DNA of 64,000 bases, from NCBI GenBank assembly GCA_030704615.1, contig CM060732.1, forward strand, positions 34,393,053-34,457,052, read 5' to 3'. Positions 1 to 10,692 of the stretch are shown here, piece by piece. Position numbers and translations under genes: made by a program. Position 1 is the stretch's first letter; the number at the start of each line of letters is the position of its first letter. The notes beneath the pieces are model-generated. The model ran no database searches and was not told the origin of the DNA. It saw nothing but the letters and a program-made list of their open reading frames with translations. Source of the stretch: Takakia lepidozioides (Eukaryota > Streptophyta > Takakiopsida > Takakiales > Takakiaceae).

Positions 1-1122
1 CTAAGCTCTACCTTGTCTCCCTTTCCTAGGCTACAGAGAACACCAGCCGTGGTGCCTTCTACAGACTTGATCAAGAATTCAAGGGAGCCCTTCGCAGATA
101 TCTTTGGGGGGGACGCAATCGCCAAAAATGCTGGCTTACTGTTCCCAATTCTGACCTGCCATCAAACAATTTGTCACATTCCATACACATTTTGTACAAT
201 GGAGGTGTAACACATACAACTAAAACTAACGAGTTAAAATCCAGACCACTTTTGTGGTTCATTACTGAGGGTTAGGAGTCTTCAAACCTGAGTGATTTAA
301 AGGACAAGGACAGAGACACTAAGTCGCCTCAACTCAGACAATTACCAATGGAGAGAAGAAATCACCTGAATATGACGATAAGAAATGAACAGAAAGGAAG
401 ATGGTTAAGCAATCTCTCCATTACAATGCCCGCCAACAGTCATGAAACTTGTGGGGCTTACAGTCTGCAAGGCTTGCCATTTTTCATTATCTCTGCAAGA
501 GTGAGAGAGAGAGAGAGAGTTGACAATCACAATGTGCTGCTTGTGCCAGCCACTTGACCCAGTTTCGAGGGATTGAACGTCGATTTGAGGGCCGGTAACG
601 AGATACAAGGAAGGAAGTAGTCTTCTGGAAGTACGCAATTGGCTGTAATTTGCGTACGATAGTCCCATAGATTGCATACAAAGGGAATGAGTAAGGAAGG
701 CGGCTGGCAGAAGCACTGGCCTGTACAAATTGGCCAGCTTTGGTGTGTCCCTCTATAAGCTCCCGGTTACCACTTATGTCTAACACCACATGATAGAGCT
801 GCTCCGCGGCGTTGCCAATCTCCGCCACAGGTGCCTCAGCCCACAAAACCTCCTGCTTCCACACCGCCCGAGCTACTCCCCCACCAGTCCTTCCACCATG
901 CTTTCTACGAGCACCAGCAGCTTGCAGCGCACTGCATCTTCGCAGGACGCCCAGATTCAAGCCGACCCTGGATCCTACCATAGCCCGAGCCCCAGTAGCA
1001 GCCCCAGCTGCAAGGGAATGTTGAACATGCAGATGAGAATGGCAGCTCAAACCACAGGATGAGGATTCGGCCTTGATGCAAGACGGTAACATGCCACGGC
1101 CGAGGGTGGAAATGGTGGCCAT
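1..1122 (-). CDS. pKIWI502-like chloroplast oxidoreductase, 5' part (partial)
   Basis: Two coding exons are visible on the minus strand: exon 1 from 1122 to 721 (134 residues) and exon 2 from 155 to the window edge (about 51 residues). Exon 1 has an alanine/arginine/serine-rich leader that looks like a plastid transit peptide, then LYHVVLDISG and GHTKAGQFVQ. Exon 2 continues with KPAFLAIASPP and a stretch containing KSVEGTTAGVLC. This order matches the flavodoxin-reductase-like plant protein pKIWI502 (FAD/NAD(P)-binding fold, ferredoxin reductase superfamily), in which the first part forms the flavin-binding barrel. The NAD-binding half lies beyond the left edge. The start is the first Met of the open frame and precedes the leader. 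The intron (156-720) ends in AG, but the donor that keeps the conserved FVQ residues is GC rather than GT. The family call rests on remembered similarity. Confidence 0.8.
502..519. repeat. GA microsatellite in intron
   Basis: A short run of GA dinucleotides lies inside the intron of the pKIWI502-like gene. No other feature is seen in this intron. Confidence 0.9.
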
Positions 1123-2080
1123 GGTGCTGCGGATCCTCAGAAAGAGATGGGGACTGTTGGCACACTGAAGCAGGGTTTAGGGTTTCCTGACCTAGCCATC
1201 CCGATTTTGCATTGCCGAATACTTAGACCTAATTAGTTCACCCCGAATACATTCCTGTAGAGCCATTTAACTTAGAAACGGATTTCCCTTTCCCCCCCTC
1301 CTTGGTTTTGGAATGTACATATCTGAAGTTTAGGTGGCCAACATCACAATGCAAGGAGGGAAATGAGAGCTTTGTACACTTGAAACCAGGGAGATTTGAG
1401 GCTTCCATACATGAAGGGCATTTTGTTACAAGATTCCTTTTGCAGCTGCGCAGGAACACTGCAGAGTTCTCCCTAGCAGGACAGCAGGATAGGCTTTTGA
1501 AAGTATTTCCTGGCGTTATAAAATGTCCAAGGTTGCTATATAAGTCTAACTCATCTCCCTATCTATCTGCTATACAGCAAGTTTCTAGTTTGATTGAATA
1601 TTGCTCCAGAACCAAGGGTGCCTGGCAAGTTTCTTACATATGATTTGGAATCATGATGCAGCAGAAGTATTCCAGCTCGGTGTGCCTTTGGTTGGCAAGG
1701 AAAGGGGCAGTGAGTACACATTGCTTATGGATCCATTCATGCACACAGGGAAAGAGGATGACATGTGGTAAGCCTTGCAGCCAGAGAGCTCATGGCATAG
1801 AAGCCATTTGGGTTGGGTAAGCAACATCTCCAAGAAACTGTCATGCCTCTTGCTTCCAGACTCGGTTATCTTCTTGTGAGTTCAAAGAAAAGAGAAACAT
1901 CAGATGAGAATATGGAGGAGCATTTTTTTCCGATCAGTCAAAACATTTCAGTTTGCCCATAACTTCATCCACATTTTCTCTTAAAAAACTGAAACCATCA
2001 GTTTAAGACTACACCAAGTACAAGCACATTTAGCTTCATCTCAGAGTGATTTTAACATATGATATTAAAAGATGAAGCAC
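1123..2080. other. intergenic, no gene recognised
   Basis: This stretch separates the start of the pKIWI502-like gene from the stop of the next minus-strand gene, so it should hold the promoter of the first and the 3' untranslated region of the second. A 113-codon plus-strand frame (1302-1643) and a 60-codon minus-strand frame (1651-1833) are present, but neither shows a recognisable family or splice context. Confidence 0.6.
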
Positions 2081-2561
2081 TTATACTTCCGTGAACTTCA
2101 TTGGTGGGTTGAACTCAGACTTTGCACCCTCGTCCAACCCTGTTGCTGGGGTTGGAGGGTTAGATGGATAAAACTCAGGTCTCTGACGGTCTGTCCTCTC
2201 CTGACTGGACAGGTCACCTCCAAACCACCGGTCAAAAGGGTTTCCAGACCGATCATCACCATTCAGGCCGAAGATGTGAAGAAAACTTTGTGCCATGTCT
2301 TCAGTCTCTCGAACCAAATCCTCGAAGGCCCCAAATAAACCCCCTGGATGGCCCTCTGGCCTCTGACTGAAAGAAGGTGGAACAGGCGAACTTGACAAAG
2401 AATCACTGCCTTCACCTCTTTCACCAGACCTTCTTGACCACTTGGAGTCCATCAATAGCCTTGGCACTTCTGCAGGAATGGGATTACTGCTCTCCCACAT
2501 GCCCCCATTTTCCGGGTCTCCCTCAGTGTATTCAGTCATGGACTCCACCACTTCCACAGGC
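2081..2561 (-). CDS. Mal d 1-associated-protein-like, last exon
   Basis: The minus-strand exon begins after an acceptor TTTTGCCAG (exon base 2561) and runs to a TGA at 2081-2083, giving the last 160 residues. It starts with RPVEVVESMTEYTEGDPE, which matches the conserved core of plant Mal d 1-associated / Fra a 1-associated proteins. Next come a serine/proline-rich linker and an amphipathic stretch (GLFGAFEDLVRETEDMAQSF) that is also typical of the family. The C-terminus is short and ends in a TEV motif. Biochemical function is not established; the family was named from interaction with PR-10 allergen-type proteins. Upstream exons, which should carry the acidic N-terminus and the EEVEPGKFVRKCEKTE-type segment, could not be located between 2600 and 4400. 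Confidence 0.65.
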
Positions 2562-2699
2562 CTGGCAAAACAACGGACATAGACGGTCACAGAGTATTGC
2601 AACAAGGGAGGGCAACAAAGGTGGAGGAAAGGGGAATGGGACCAAAAGGTTTCTCCAATTGTGCTGGAAACTATAAGGACAGGGTAAATGGCATTCGAT

Positions 2700-4680
2700 C
2701 CTTCCAAATTGTGTAGTTTATATTTGAATCTGGGTAAAGGGAAATTTGCAGAAGGCTTTGGCCACTGTCCTGGAAATTCTAAACTGACCAGTTAGACACA
2801 AGGAAGGACAAAGCAAGCATAGGATCAGAAAAGCCCTCCAGCCAGAATTCAACTGGAGTATGATAAGGGAGGTTGCACAGCTGGAAGTACAACTAGAAAC
2901 CTGCCTCATGTAGTGCTGTTCATCTGAAACTATTGAGCACGTTCTTGCCACAAATGTATCAAAAATTCCATGCTCTGCTATCATAAATTAATCTCAGCAC
3001 TTCACGCTCGTTAAGAGATTCTTTCACACGGGGACACAGTTTTCTTCACAGAGAAAATTCACCGCTTGTTAGAGCTGGTGAAAACTATAGTGCCTCGACC
3101 TCTTCAGAGCTAGTAACTCCAACACGACAGCATCAATATTTCATGCTGTAATCGGGGCATTTCATTTCCCCCTGGAGACTAGAAACCCGGAGTGATAAAT
3201 ATGCCTCCCCACTGTGGCTGGATGGATGATTTGGCATGCTCTCAAACTTAGGTTCATTGCATTGATAGCTTGGTGGTTCTCTCATGGAGCCAAAGTTTAA
3301 TCAAACTATCTGTTGGAAGCTAGTTATTATGAGGTTCATTAATTGATCACTTGTATTTGAACATCTCGCTTGACTTCTATAGTGTAAAATGCTCGCTCCC
3401 TCAAAAGCAGTCGTCCACTGAAAACAGAAGCAGGGGTTTTTTGATCGATTACTGTATGAAAACGTGGACCAGGTGCGAAATTTCCTCCTTTATAGGAGGC
3501 TTCCCACAAGCCAGAGTTGAGGATTTCTTCTGGGCAAGTACTGCTGTAACCCATAGTCTATAGGGACTATCAATCCTGCTGTACAGGTCTTCATAAAGAT
3601 AGTTCAGACTTCCAGGCCCCGCTATTCAGCCAGTGATCGAAATTCATGCATCTATTGGGCTGTCTCTAAAGTGGGTCCTGCGATCAGATCTTTCCAAAGG
3701 CTTCTTCTGATAAAATCTTCCCAAAAGACTTTGCTCGCAGCTTGGATACCCTCAATGAAAGAGAACATAAAAACTATTCCTGATTGAAAAGAGAGTCAGA
3801 ATCCAGTCACAGACATAGACAATCAAATTTCAAGGATCATTCCCTGTGGATCATGTCTTATGATTAGTGAACGGAATTTAGCCATACAATGGATAAACCC
3901 TGGTTCAAAACTTCGAATCTTCCTAAGCCTGGAAAGATTACACCAATCCAAAATCTTTGCATGGCCTATGGACGCGTTTTCTGCCGCTTCGTTGTGGGGG
4001 AGATGAATTTAACCCGGCTCTGATCATGCTGTACAGCACTAATGATCGTTGAAAAAGTGACGGCCGAGGGATTACAACACCTAAATGAACTGTATGTTAT
4101 AGCCAAGAAGGGTAAGTCGGTTCGGATCCAGATAACCAGAGCCTAAAGTTTAAAAGGGCAGAGACGATCCACCTGCCAGGGCACCGCCGCAAAAGCTGCT
4201 CAGTCCTCTCGCATTTTTGAATGGGATTCCCGGTTGTGTCACCATGAACAGAGCACGAGTATTTTTATTCTGCTGAAGTGCAGGGTTCCTTCGGATCGAA
4301 CTTCCTGCCACTACTGATCCCTCTTTCGGAAAGCATCGTCGAGAGTTCATCCTCACCCTCCTGCTGGCTCACCGCAGCCATCGCATAGAATCCGTACAAT
4401 CTTCGTTCGATCACAGAAAATACTATACCAAATAGAGATCGGTATATGAGAAAGATGGAACACGTGCACAGAGTCAGAGGCAGACAGTCTGAGAAAGAAT
4501 CCGGTACGCAGGAGCTCTCCTGAAAGAATGTGAGGGGACGTCCATCCCTAGAGAGATCTTTGAGGAACCGGGGTCTTATGAATCGCGGGTAGATTGCTGT
4601 TCATATTGCCTCAATCCCGCCCGCTGAGATAAGGGAAATTAGATGACTTGATTAGCCCCTAATTAACATGATTTAGTCGA
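2700..4680. other. unassigned region upstream of the Mal d 1-associated exon
   Basis: The missing 5' exons and promoter of the minus-strand gene ending at 2081 probably lie here, but no segment could be matched to the family. A minus-strand ATG near 4383 opens a frame of 38 residues (MAAVSQQEGEDELSTM...). It is the only start with codon-like content and could be a first exon of this or another gene. Nothing else is recognised. Confidence 0.4.
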
Positions 4681-4749
4681 GCCTGTTCATGTTAAAAGGG
4701 AAACGCAAACAGTTCGAGAGACCCTGACAGAAAGTGAAGAATTCCTTAC

Positions 4750-6599
4750 ATGTGCAAGAAAGCTATGAAGAAGGATGACGAGGAGAAGATCGCTTTTGAC
4801 GCCTCTGCCGCTGTTTCCCAGCAGATGCAAAATCTTCTTAGCTCCTCTGATGTGGAAACTTTGAAGCACCACCAACATGTGGAAACTTTGAAGCACCACC
4901 AACATCCTTACATGTGCAAGTATGAAGAAGGATGACGAGGAGAAGATCGCTGCAGCACAAAATCTGATGTGGAAACTTTGAAGCACCACCAACATCTCAT
5001 GTAAGTTTACCCCACACCTGACTAATTGTGGATCTGCAGTCTGAAACCCTGGTTGAAGAAATACCAGCTCTCAAGTGACCCACTGCACTCCTCACCCTTC
5101 TGTTGTGGCTCTGTGTTCGGAAATCAATGTTTGCCCAAAGATTTTCCAGACGTGGTATGAGCTGTTAAGTTTCTCATGTGATTACACTTCAAATTCTCCA
5201 TGTGGTTTTCAATCGAAATCATGGCTTTTGAACGATTTGATAGGGCACCTCACACGAGTTGTTTGGGAAAGCAACCCAACCCAACTGTGAAAAGGCCAAT
5301 TGTCGACGAAGTTTCAATCCTTAAAAAAGATGAGCTTGCTTGGCCAGATGGTCTGATCGTCCTCCATTTCTTTCTTCAGCTGTAAGTGGATTTACACTAA
5401 ACTTGTAACTGGTGGAGTTAGATGAGGCGCTGGGTTGACATAAATTCTACGCTTTCCCTCCAATTGGTGTTGGACTGATGCCTGAGCAGGTTTATTCAAA
5501 TCATTCAGAGGGTCTCTTGTGATCCTAGTTAATGATTAGACTCAAGCCTGTCGCAGCCTGCTTTTGGGTGAGCTACAATTGTGCGAAATGGACTGTCCCC
5601 TCCACGTGGTGATTATTACAGATCCAGTTTTGAGGTAGCATGGCATTCTTGTCGGTCCTATTTTTCTGAAAGCTTTTGTGCTTTGTACATTTGTTGTAGA
5701 TTGGGGAGGCTGCAGGATAGCAATGCGGTCTTGGCGCATTTCAATGACTTCTCAGAGCGCAGCTTTGCGGCAGTAGCTAACGATTTTTCTCACAATACGC
5801 GGCTTTTGAAATCCATGAAGAATGACTTGGACTATGTGTTCCGCAGAATTGGGTAAGATCTTGTCTTTTTTTGCGTATCTAACTTGGGCTGCTCCTACCA
5901 GAGTTACGTATTTTTCAGGCCCCCCTTAACCAACCTTCTCTCTTCAACTTCGTTGGACGATTGGAGAGACTACGAGAAAGTGGCCTTCATCCACCATGGA
6001 AGTGGCCCCCATCCTGCTCTCTACCATTCCCACATTTCTGCTTCAGTCAAGTTGGGGGAAGAGTCTCTGCCCATGAGGCTGCAGCAAGCAAATCTCCCAG
6101 TGTTTGGATCAAGAAATTTCCCATGTAGTGGATTCCCATTGGCCGTAGAAACTTTGGGTGAGACTTGTTTACCTTGAAAAGGTACAGATGATGACCAGCT
6201 CCATCCAAGTTAGCATCTGGCAGAAAGGGGATGCTGTAGCCAAGGTTTGCAAGATAACAGTCAATGAGTGCACATTGTGTCTCTCTCATGCAAATTGCTT
6301 TTAGAAGCTACGCATCAAATATCATGTCTCACAAAACACCTGTGAAGTAGTGAGGGAGGAGACGCTGATCTGGTCTCTAAACAATGATTCTTGACTTTGC
6401 ACCCAATAAGGGCAAACAAAAATGGGAAGGTTGAGAATGGTGAGCACCATGAAAGCAGAGTTGACAAAAAGAGAAGGGGTTAATGACATGTGGCAGGAGC
6501 TTGAAGGCTCGAATATCAAGTCAATACCCAGATGCATTCAAGGAAGGTGGAAGCACTCCAATTGCCGACCGACGGCCTGATCTTGACGCTTCCCAATAG
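4750..6599 (+). pseudogene. KxDL motif protein (BORC/BLOC-1 subunit KXD1-like), exon 1 disrupted
   Basis: Three exons rebuild a plant KxDL protein: 4750-5000, 5700-5852 and 6497-6599. Exon 1 gives an acidic/lysine start and SSSDVETLKHHQH. Its donor AT|GTAAGT joins exon 2 to give HLILGRLQDSNAVLAHFNDF and NTRLLKSMKNDLDYVF. Exon 3 completes IGSLKARISSQYPDAFKEGG and stops at TAG 6597-6599. KxDL proteins are small coiled-coil subunits of the BORC/BLOC-1-related complexes that position lysosomes and endosomes. The phases of both introns agree. Exon 1 carries an extra 117 nt (4879-4995) that repeats part of the exon. The insert keeps the frame in length but contains an in-frame TGA (4933-4935), so the gene as written stops after 61 codons. 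It may be a true pseudogene, a recent allele or an assembly error; the two later exons look intact. Confidence 0.75.
4852..4995 (+). repeat. local direct duplication inside KxDL exon 1
   Basis: A 27-nt unit encoding VETLKHHQH occurs three times (4852-4878, 4879-4905, 4969-4995). Between the second and third copies is a shortened second copy of the exon start (CCTTACATGTGCAAG, then a lysine/aspartate-coding piece), missing about 40 nt relative to the first copy. The structure looks like two rounds of slippage or template switching. Confidence 0.9.
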
Positions 6600-7280
6600 C
6601 AGCCGTGAGGCTTGATCGATTTGTCCATCCCATCCAGCTCATGGACTCCTGAGTTTAGGTCCTCATCTACTTGACGACAGGCCTCCACTATTGCTCTCAA
6701 GAGAATGTGTTGATAGCCCAGCAGAAGGGGAGCCTATGGTGGAAGGTGATATTGGTATGGTAGGAACCTCTCATAGTGGATCTATTTATTATACATTACA
6801 CCTTACGACTGCTCACACTGAATGACTTTTACTACACAAAACTGCTAAAGGATTCAGAGGAAGAGAGGGAAGTTCATCTTGAAAGCTAGCGTGACTTGAC
6901 GCATCCTAACATTGTATTAAGTTACAAGTTTAGTACATGACAATACCAAAGTTAACAAGCCGAGTAATCTTGGCATAATTGTGACATTTTCGTAGCCTTT
7001 GGAATCCAATAAATACCCCATAAACATATGCTAGTGTGAATAGGGCTATAGAGGTTACAATTTGTTGGTTGGAACCATCAATAGCGGTTATTTTCCCTTT
7101 CATCGGATCTCTATGATGGGGTAAGGAGGGAGTCGGTGAGGGAGAGTGAGGGAGAGTAAATTGGCATGCCTGAAAAAAAATTGTACTTTCCTCATTCAAA
7201 GACTCTATATGAGGAGTCCATTTGATCACCCATGAAAGGTTCGGGCTGGGCTGCCCAGGTTTTCCCAGGCACTGAAGTTA
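6600..7280. other. intergenic, nothing recognised
   Basis: This is AT-rich sequence between the KxDL gene and the gypsy fragment. A 99-codon minus-strand frame (6930-7229) lacks any recognisable domain and is treated as chance. Confidence 0.6.
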
Positions 7281-7284
7281 AAAC

Positions 7285-7945
7285 GACCTTGCTTTGCAAC
7301 GGCAACGGCATGGAAGCTGGGGCTCCCGACAAATGACGTGGTAGCCTCTATTGAAGTGTGTTCTGCCAAAGGAGAACCACAACTGGCGACGAGGTTGGCG
7401 TTCGATGTTCCTCTTCAGCTGGGGAATTGGGAGGAACGTGAGAACTTCACCATTTGCGAGATCGATGGAATGGATCTCATTTTGGGGATGACCTTTTTGA
7501 GCAAATCAGGAGCGGTCATAGATGGCCGCAAGAGAGTGGTCACGCTACCATGTGGGAATGGTGGCGAAGTTTTACGAGTGTCGGAAACACCCAACCCAGT
7601 TGGAGGACGAATAAACGTGTTGTCAGCAAAGTAATAGGTCGTGGATGAACCACACGAGCCCAGTTCTTGTTAACGTAAGACAAGTGGAGGGAGAAGACAA
7701 TAGGGAGCCAAGCCCAGATTGGATCAAGGGGATACTAGGAGAAATATCAGGATGTGATGTCGGAGGATATACCAAGCAGCTTGCCACCGCGAAGAGGAGT
7801 TGACCACAAGATTGAGGTGATACCGGGATCGGAGCCGCCTGCCAAGGCGCCCTACCGGTTGAGCCACAGAGAGTTGGTCGAGCTGAAAACTCAACTCAAG
7901 GATCTGATGTCTGAGTGGGTGCTCAGAGGAAGCATGATTATTTGT
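7285..7945 (+). mobile_element. Ty3/gypsy retrotransposon fragment (protease to start of RT)
   Basis: The first frame (to 7634) holds the end of a retropepsin domain, with the signature MDLILGMTFLSKSGAVIDG that follows the catalytic region in plant Ty3/gypsy elements. The catalytic DTGA part itself is upstream and lost. After a frame change near 7745, a second frame gives SLPPRRGVDHKIEVIPGSEP and APYRLSHRELVELKTQLKDL, the start of gypsy reverse transcriptase. Similarity stops at about 7940, before the RT catalytic motifs. The piece is therefore truncated at both ends and frameshifted, with no LTRs attached. Confidence 0.85.
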
Positions 7946-8289
7946 TCTAGAGGCTATGCAGGCCTATACAAATAGCACTGCAACCACTCTTAGAGCAGGA
8001 AATTAGCACTAAAGATTACAACTCCAATCTTGTCCCACCTTTTTTTTCTTTTGTTTTTTCATTATTCATGGATTATCCTCTTTCAATGTAAAAGTAACCA
8101 TGCCATGCCATGAGGCACCAAGCACAAGCCTCATGGATGCCCAACAAAGGAATGAAGAAGCTTTACAAATAGAGATCATTGTTTCCTACAAACTGATGGA
8201 AGTTAGAAATGAGTTTTGTGATGGACTGTAGTGGAACCTCTCCTGCAAGAAAATCTAATCGAAAACTTGCCTAAACTTTTGCACTTAAA

Positions 8290-9999
8290 CTAGGAGACCC
8301 ACCGAGTAGTATTTGGGAATCGAGGTGGAAAGCAATCATGAAGGAATGTCCATGTGTGTTGCTTCATATTATACATTAAAACTACTTGTGGCTCTGAAGA
8401 ATCTGATCTACTCCACCAGAATATGAGATTGTCAGGGCTCACCCCTCTCAAATAGGACCCCCGCGATTCTCTACAAGCTTTGGACAAATACCACCATTAT
8501 AGTAGGGCATATGTATATCAACTTTAGTCCACACCCCGGTGTCAATGTCACAAGCCATCAAATTGTAGTCAATCAAATGCTCTATTGTACAAATCAAAGC
8601 AAAGAGAGTAGGGCCACATATCACACTTTCTGTACAACTATCAACACTACCACGTACTGTGGGTATCTTTCCAGTCTCGGTCCAACACTCGCAAATTGAG
8701 TCATATATTTGCGTTCTCCAAAGTCTCATGTCGCTGCTAGACTCCAGTGATATGATAACGACATTTGTAGGTGTTGGTGCATCTATCCACAACCATATAT
8801 ACTCTTTGAATGACGTAACGTGGTGGACTGTGAGGCGGGGCGGGTAATTGTTTGTAACTGTTCCACAAAGGATTGTACACAATCTGTCGCGCACCTCACT
8901 TCGGTAAGCTCCCCTTCAAGTCATAGTTACTCGCTTTGATGCGCGCGCCTGACTCCCAACCTGGCCGCCCGGGCCAACTTGGAGCTTCGGCTGCTCACCG
9001 GGACATAACGGTCCCCCTTCGCTTCCCACTAAATCCTCCACCTATTTGGGACTAGGAGAATTCCCTTTGGTAGATGGCAGTCCGGAACAGCTCCCCACTC
9101 TTTGGTCGCTTTCCGGCTCGCTCGCTTACTCGCTAGTTTTTGGTCACCAACGGGCTTGCACCATTCTCGGGATCACTACTCCCCTTATATATACTTCTGT
9201 AGCTGTCCGCGGGGGTTTCACAACCAGCCATGCCATTTTATGGCGAACCACCACGAAAACCCTTGACTCCCGGTGATGAGTCGCGGTGAGTCTTGGCCCA
9301 CTCACCACGGCCCCTATGGACCGTGATGAGTCCCAAGACTCCCCACGACTCCCACCACGAGGTCTCCGCCCCCATGGTCAATCCTATGCCACCCCACTAA
9401 GTCCCACTAAGCTACCACCACCCCTTGTGGAGCCACCCCCACCACAACCCGGTGTGCGGGGCTCCACCTAGTGAGCGCCTCCGCTTCCCTGAGTGCCTTG
9501 GGCACTCAAGGGTGCTTCAACCCCCCCATACCTATCGCTGCCGCTGCCCCCACCACAGGGGCAGACCCTCGTGTGTCCCGACCCCCTGCCCTCAAGGTAA
9601 AGGGCCGCGACACAATCCATGAAAATAAGGGCTTAAAGCCCTCAACCGTTATGCAAAATAAGCCTCCATCTGCAACACGAACTCTAGGGTTCAGTAAATG
9701 GACCGGGCAAATTGAGGCCGAACTTGTGCCGCCGTCGAGTTGTGGGGCAATACACCATGCAAACATTTGGCTGGAGGTTGCTGCCCATATATATGACAAG
9801 GGATTCTTCACGAAGAGGGAGGCGCTGACAGACTTGTTGGAAACAAGAGTAGATGGGAGGGAATTCCACAACTTGCAAACCAACTTACATCTTACAAGAC
9901 TTTGATATGGCAAAAAGGCCAACACTACCGTCACTAACGCCAAAAGGAGCCTCTTCTCCTCCATATTGCCGAGGTGGTTTTGGTTACAAAACCTCTCCA
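8290..9999 (-). pseudogene. F-box protein pseudogene, interrupted by a solo LTR
   Basis: The N-terminal part (9999 down to 9613) contains an F-box core, LAFLPYQSLVRCKLVCKLWN, followed by beta-propeller-like sequence ending KPLFSW. If the 728-bp insertion and one target-site copy are ignored, the reading continues as IVYNPLWNSYKQLPAP, the usual linker of plant F-box/kelch proteins. This shows that the two halves were one gene. Further downstream the frame changes near 8770 (after VVDRCTNTYKC, continuing as QIYDSICECWTETGKIP) and again near 8460 (KLVE to RGSYLRGVSPDNLIFWW), ending at a stop near 8290. Such proteins are substrate adaptors of SCF ubiquitin ligases. The insertion plus two frameshifts make it non-functional. 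Confidence 0.85.
8885..9612. mobile_element. solo LTR, 728 bp, with 5-bp target duplication
   Basis: The element begins TGTCGCG and ends CGCGACA, the TG...CA inverted termini of LTR retrotransposons. It is flanked on both sides by CAATC (8880-8884 and 9613-9617), a 5-bp target duplication as made by LTR integrases. It is GC- and CpG-rich, unlike its surroundings, and has no coding capacity, as expected for an LTR left after recombination between two LTRs. Orientation is not determined. It interrupts the F-box reading frame exactly at the duplicated site. Confidence 0.85.
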
Positions 10000-10692
10000 A
10001 TTCTGTTCTTGTGATCCGATCACGGAGCTTGGGGGAATGAAAAGAAGGGAAAGAAAGACTCAGCCTTGAGCCTCTGACAAATCATACCCATGAGCCCCAC
10101 AATTGTAGGTGTCATTTTTTTACTATCAAAAGCCTCGCTCTTGCTTTTGGTATTCTGCTACTTCAACCTCCATTGCTAACCATCTCCTTCCTTTTTACTG
10201 TTTCTAGCCGTGCTTTCTATTTTGGTTGCTGTCCACAGCAACCCTAAAAAGGGTGTTCATGGAGATTTTCTTGGACGACTTCTGTAGAGGCTGCAATTGT
10301 GCAAGCCCAGACTGAGCAGCAACTCCAGAGAATGCCAAAAGCTCTTGATGCTGATTCAGCAAAAGCTCTGATGTGGAAGAGAGCCCAACAATCGGCTCAA
10401 TTCTCAGTAAGCACTCTTGTGTGACAAGACAAGCTATTTCATTCATCCATCCTTATCGATGAAACATATGTCCTCCATCAAACAATCTATCCATCCATAT
10501 ACCTTTATACATCGAGAATTCATCTATACATTCATCTGGATAGGTTTAGTTAGTGGAGTGGTAAACTATGTGTTGACGCTTTCGAAGAGTGAGGAAGAAG
10601 AAGCGGGTTGGGAGACCCGCCATAGCTAGGGTTTAAGCTTTACAAGGTTTAGACTTTAGACTCGGGGGCAGGTGGGCCGTGGGAGCTTGACG
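10000..10692. other. intergenic/promoter region upstream of PRP38
   Basis: This is non-coding sequence. A low-complexity stretch rich in CATCCAT-type repeats lies at about 10440-10520. The 5' untranslated region of PRP38 should lie in the last 100-150 bases. No clear TATA box was recognised. Confidence 0.5.

Noticed and set aside
1302-1643. 113-codon plus-strand ORF
   Set aside because: No domain, no splice context, and it lies in the promoter region of the minus-strand gene.
1651-1833. RING-finger-like cysteine/histidine pattern on the minus strand
   Set aside because: The spacing of C and H residues does not make a full RING and the frame is short.
7285-9612. Gypsy fragment and solo LTR as parts of one element
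   Set aside because: The LTR has its own target duplication inside the F-box gene, and F-box sequence lies between the two.
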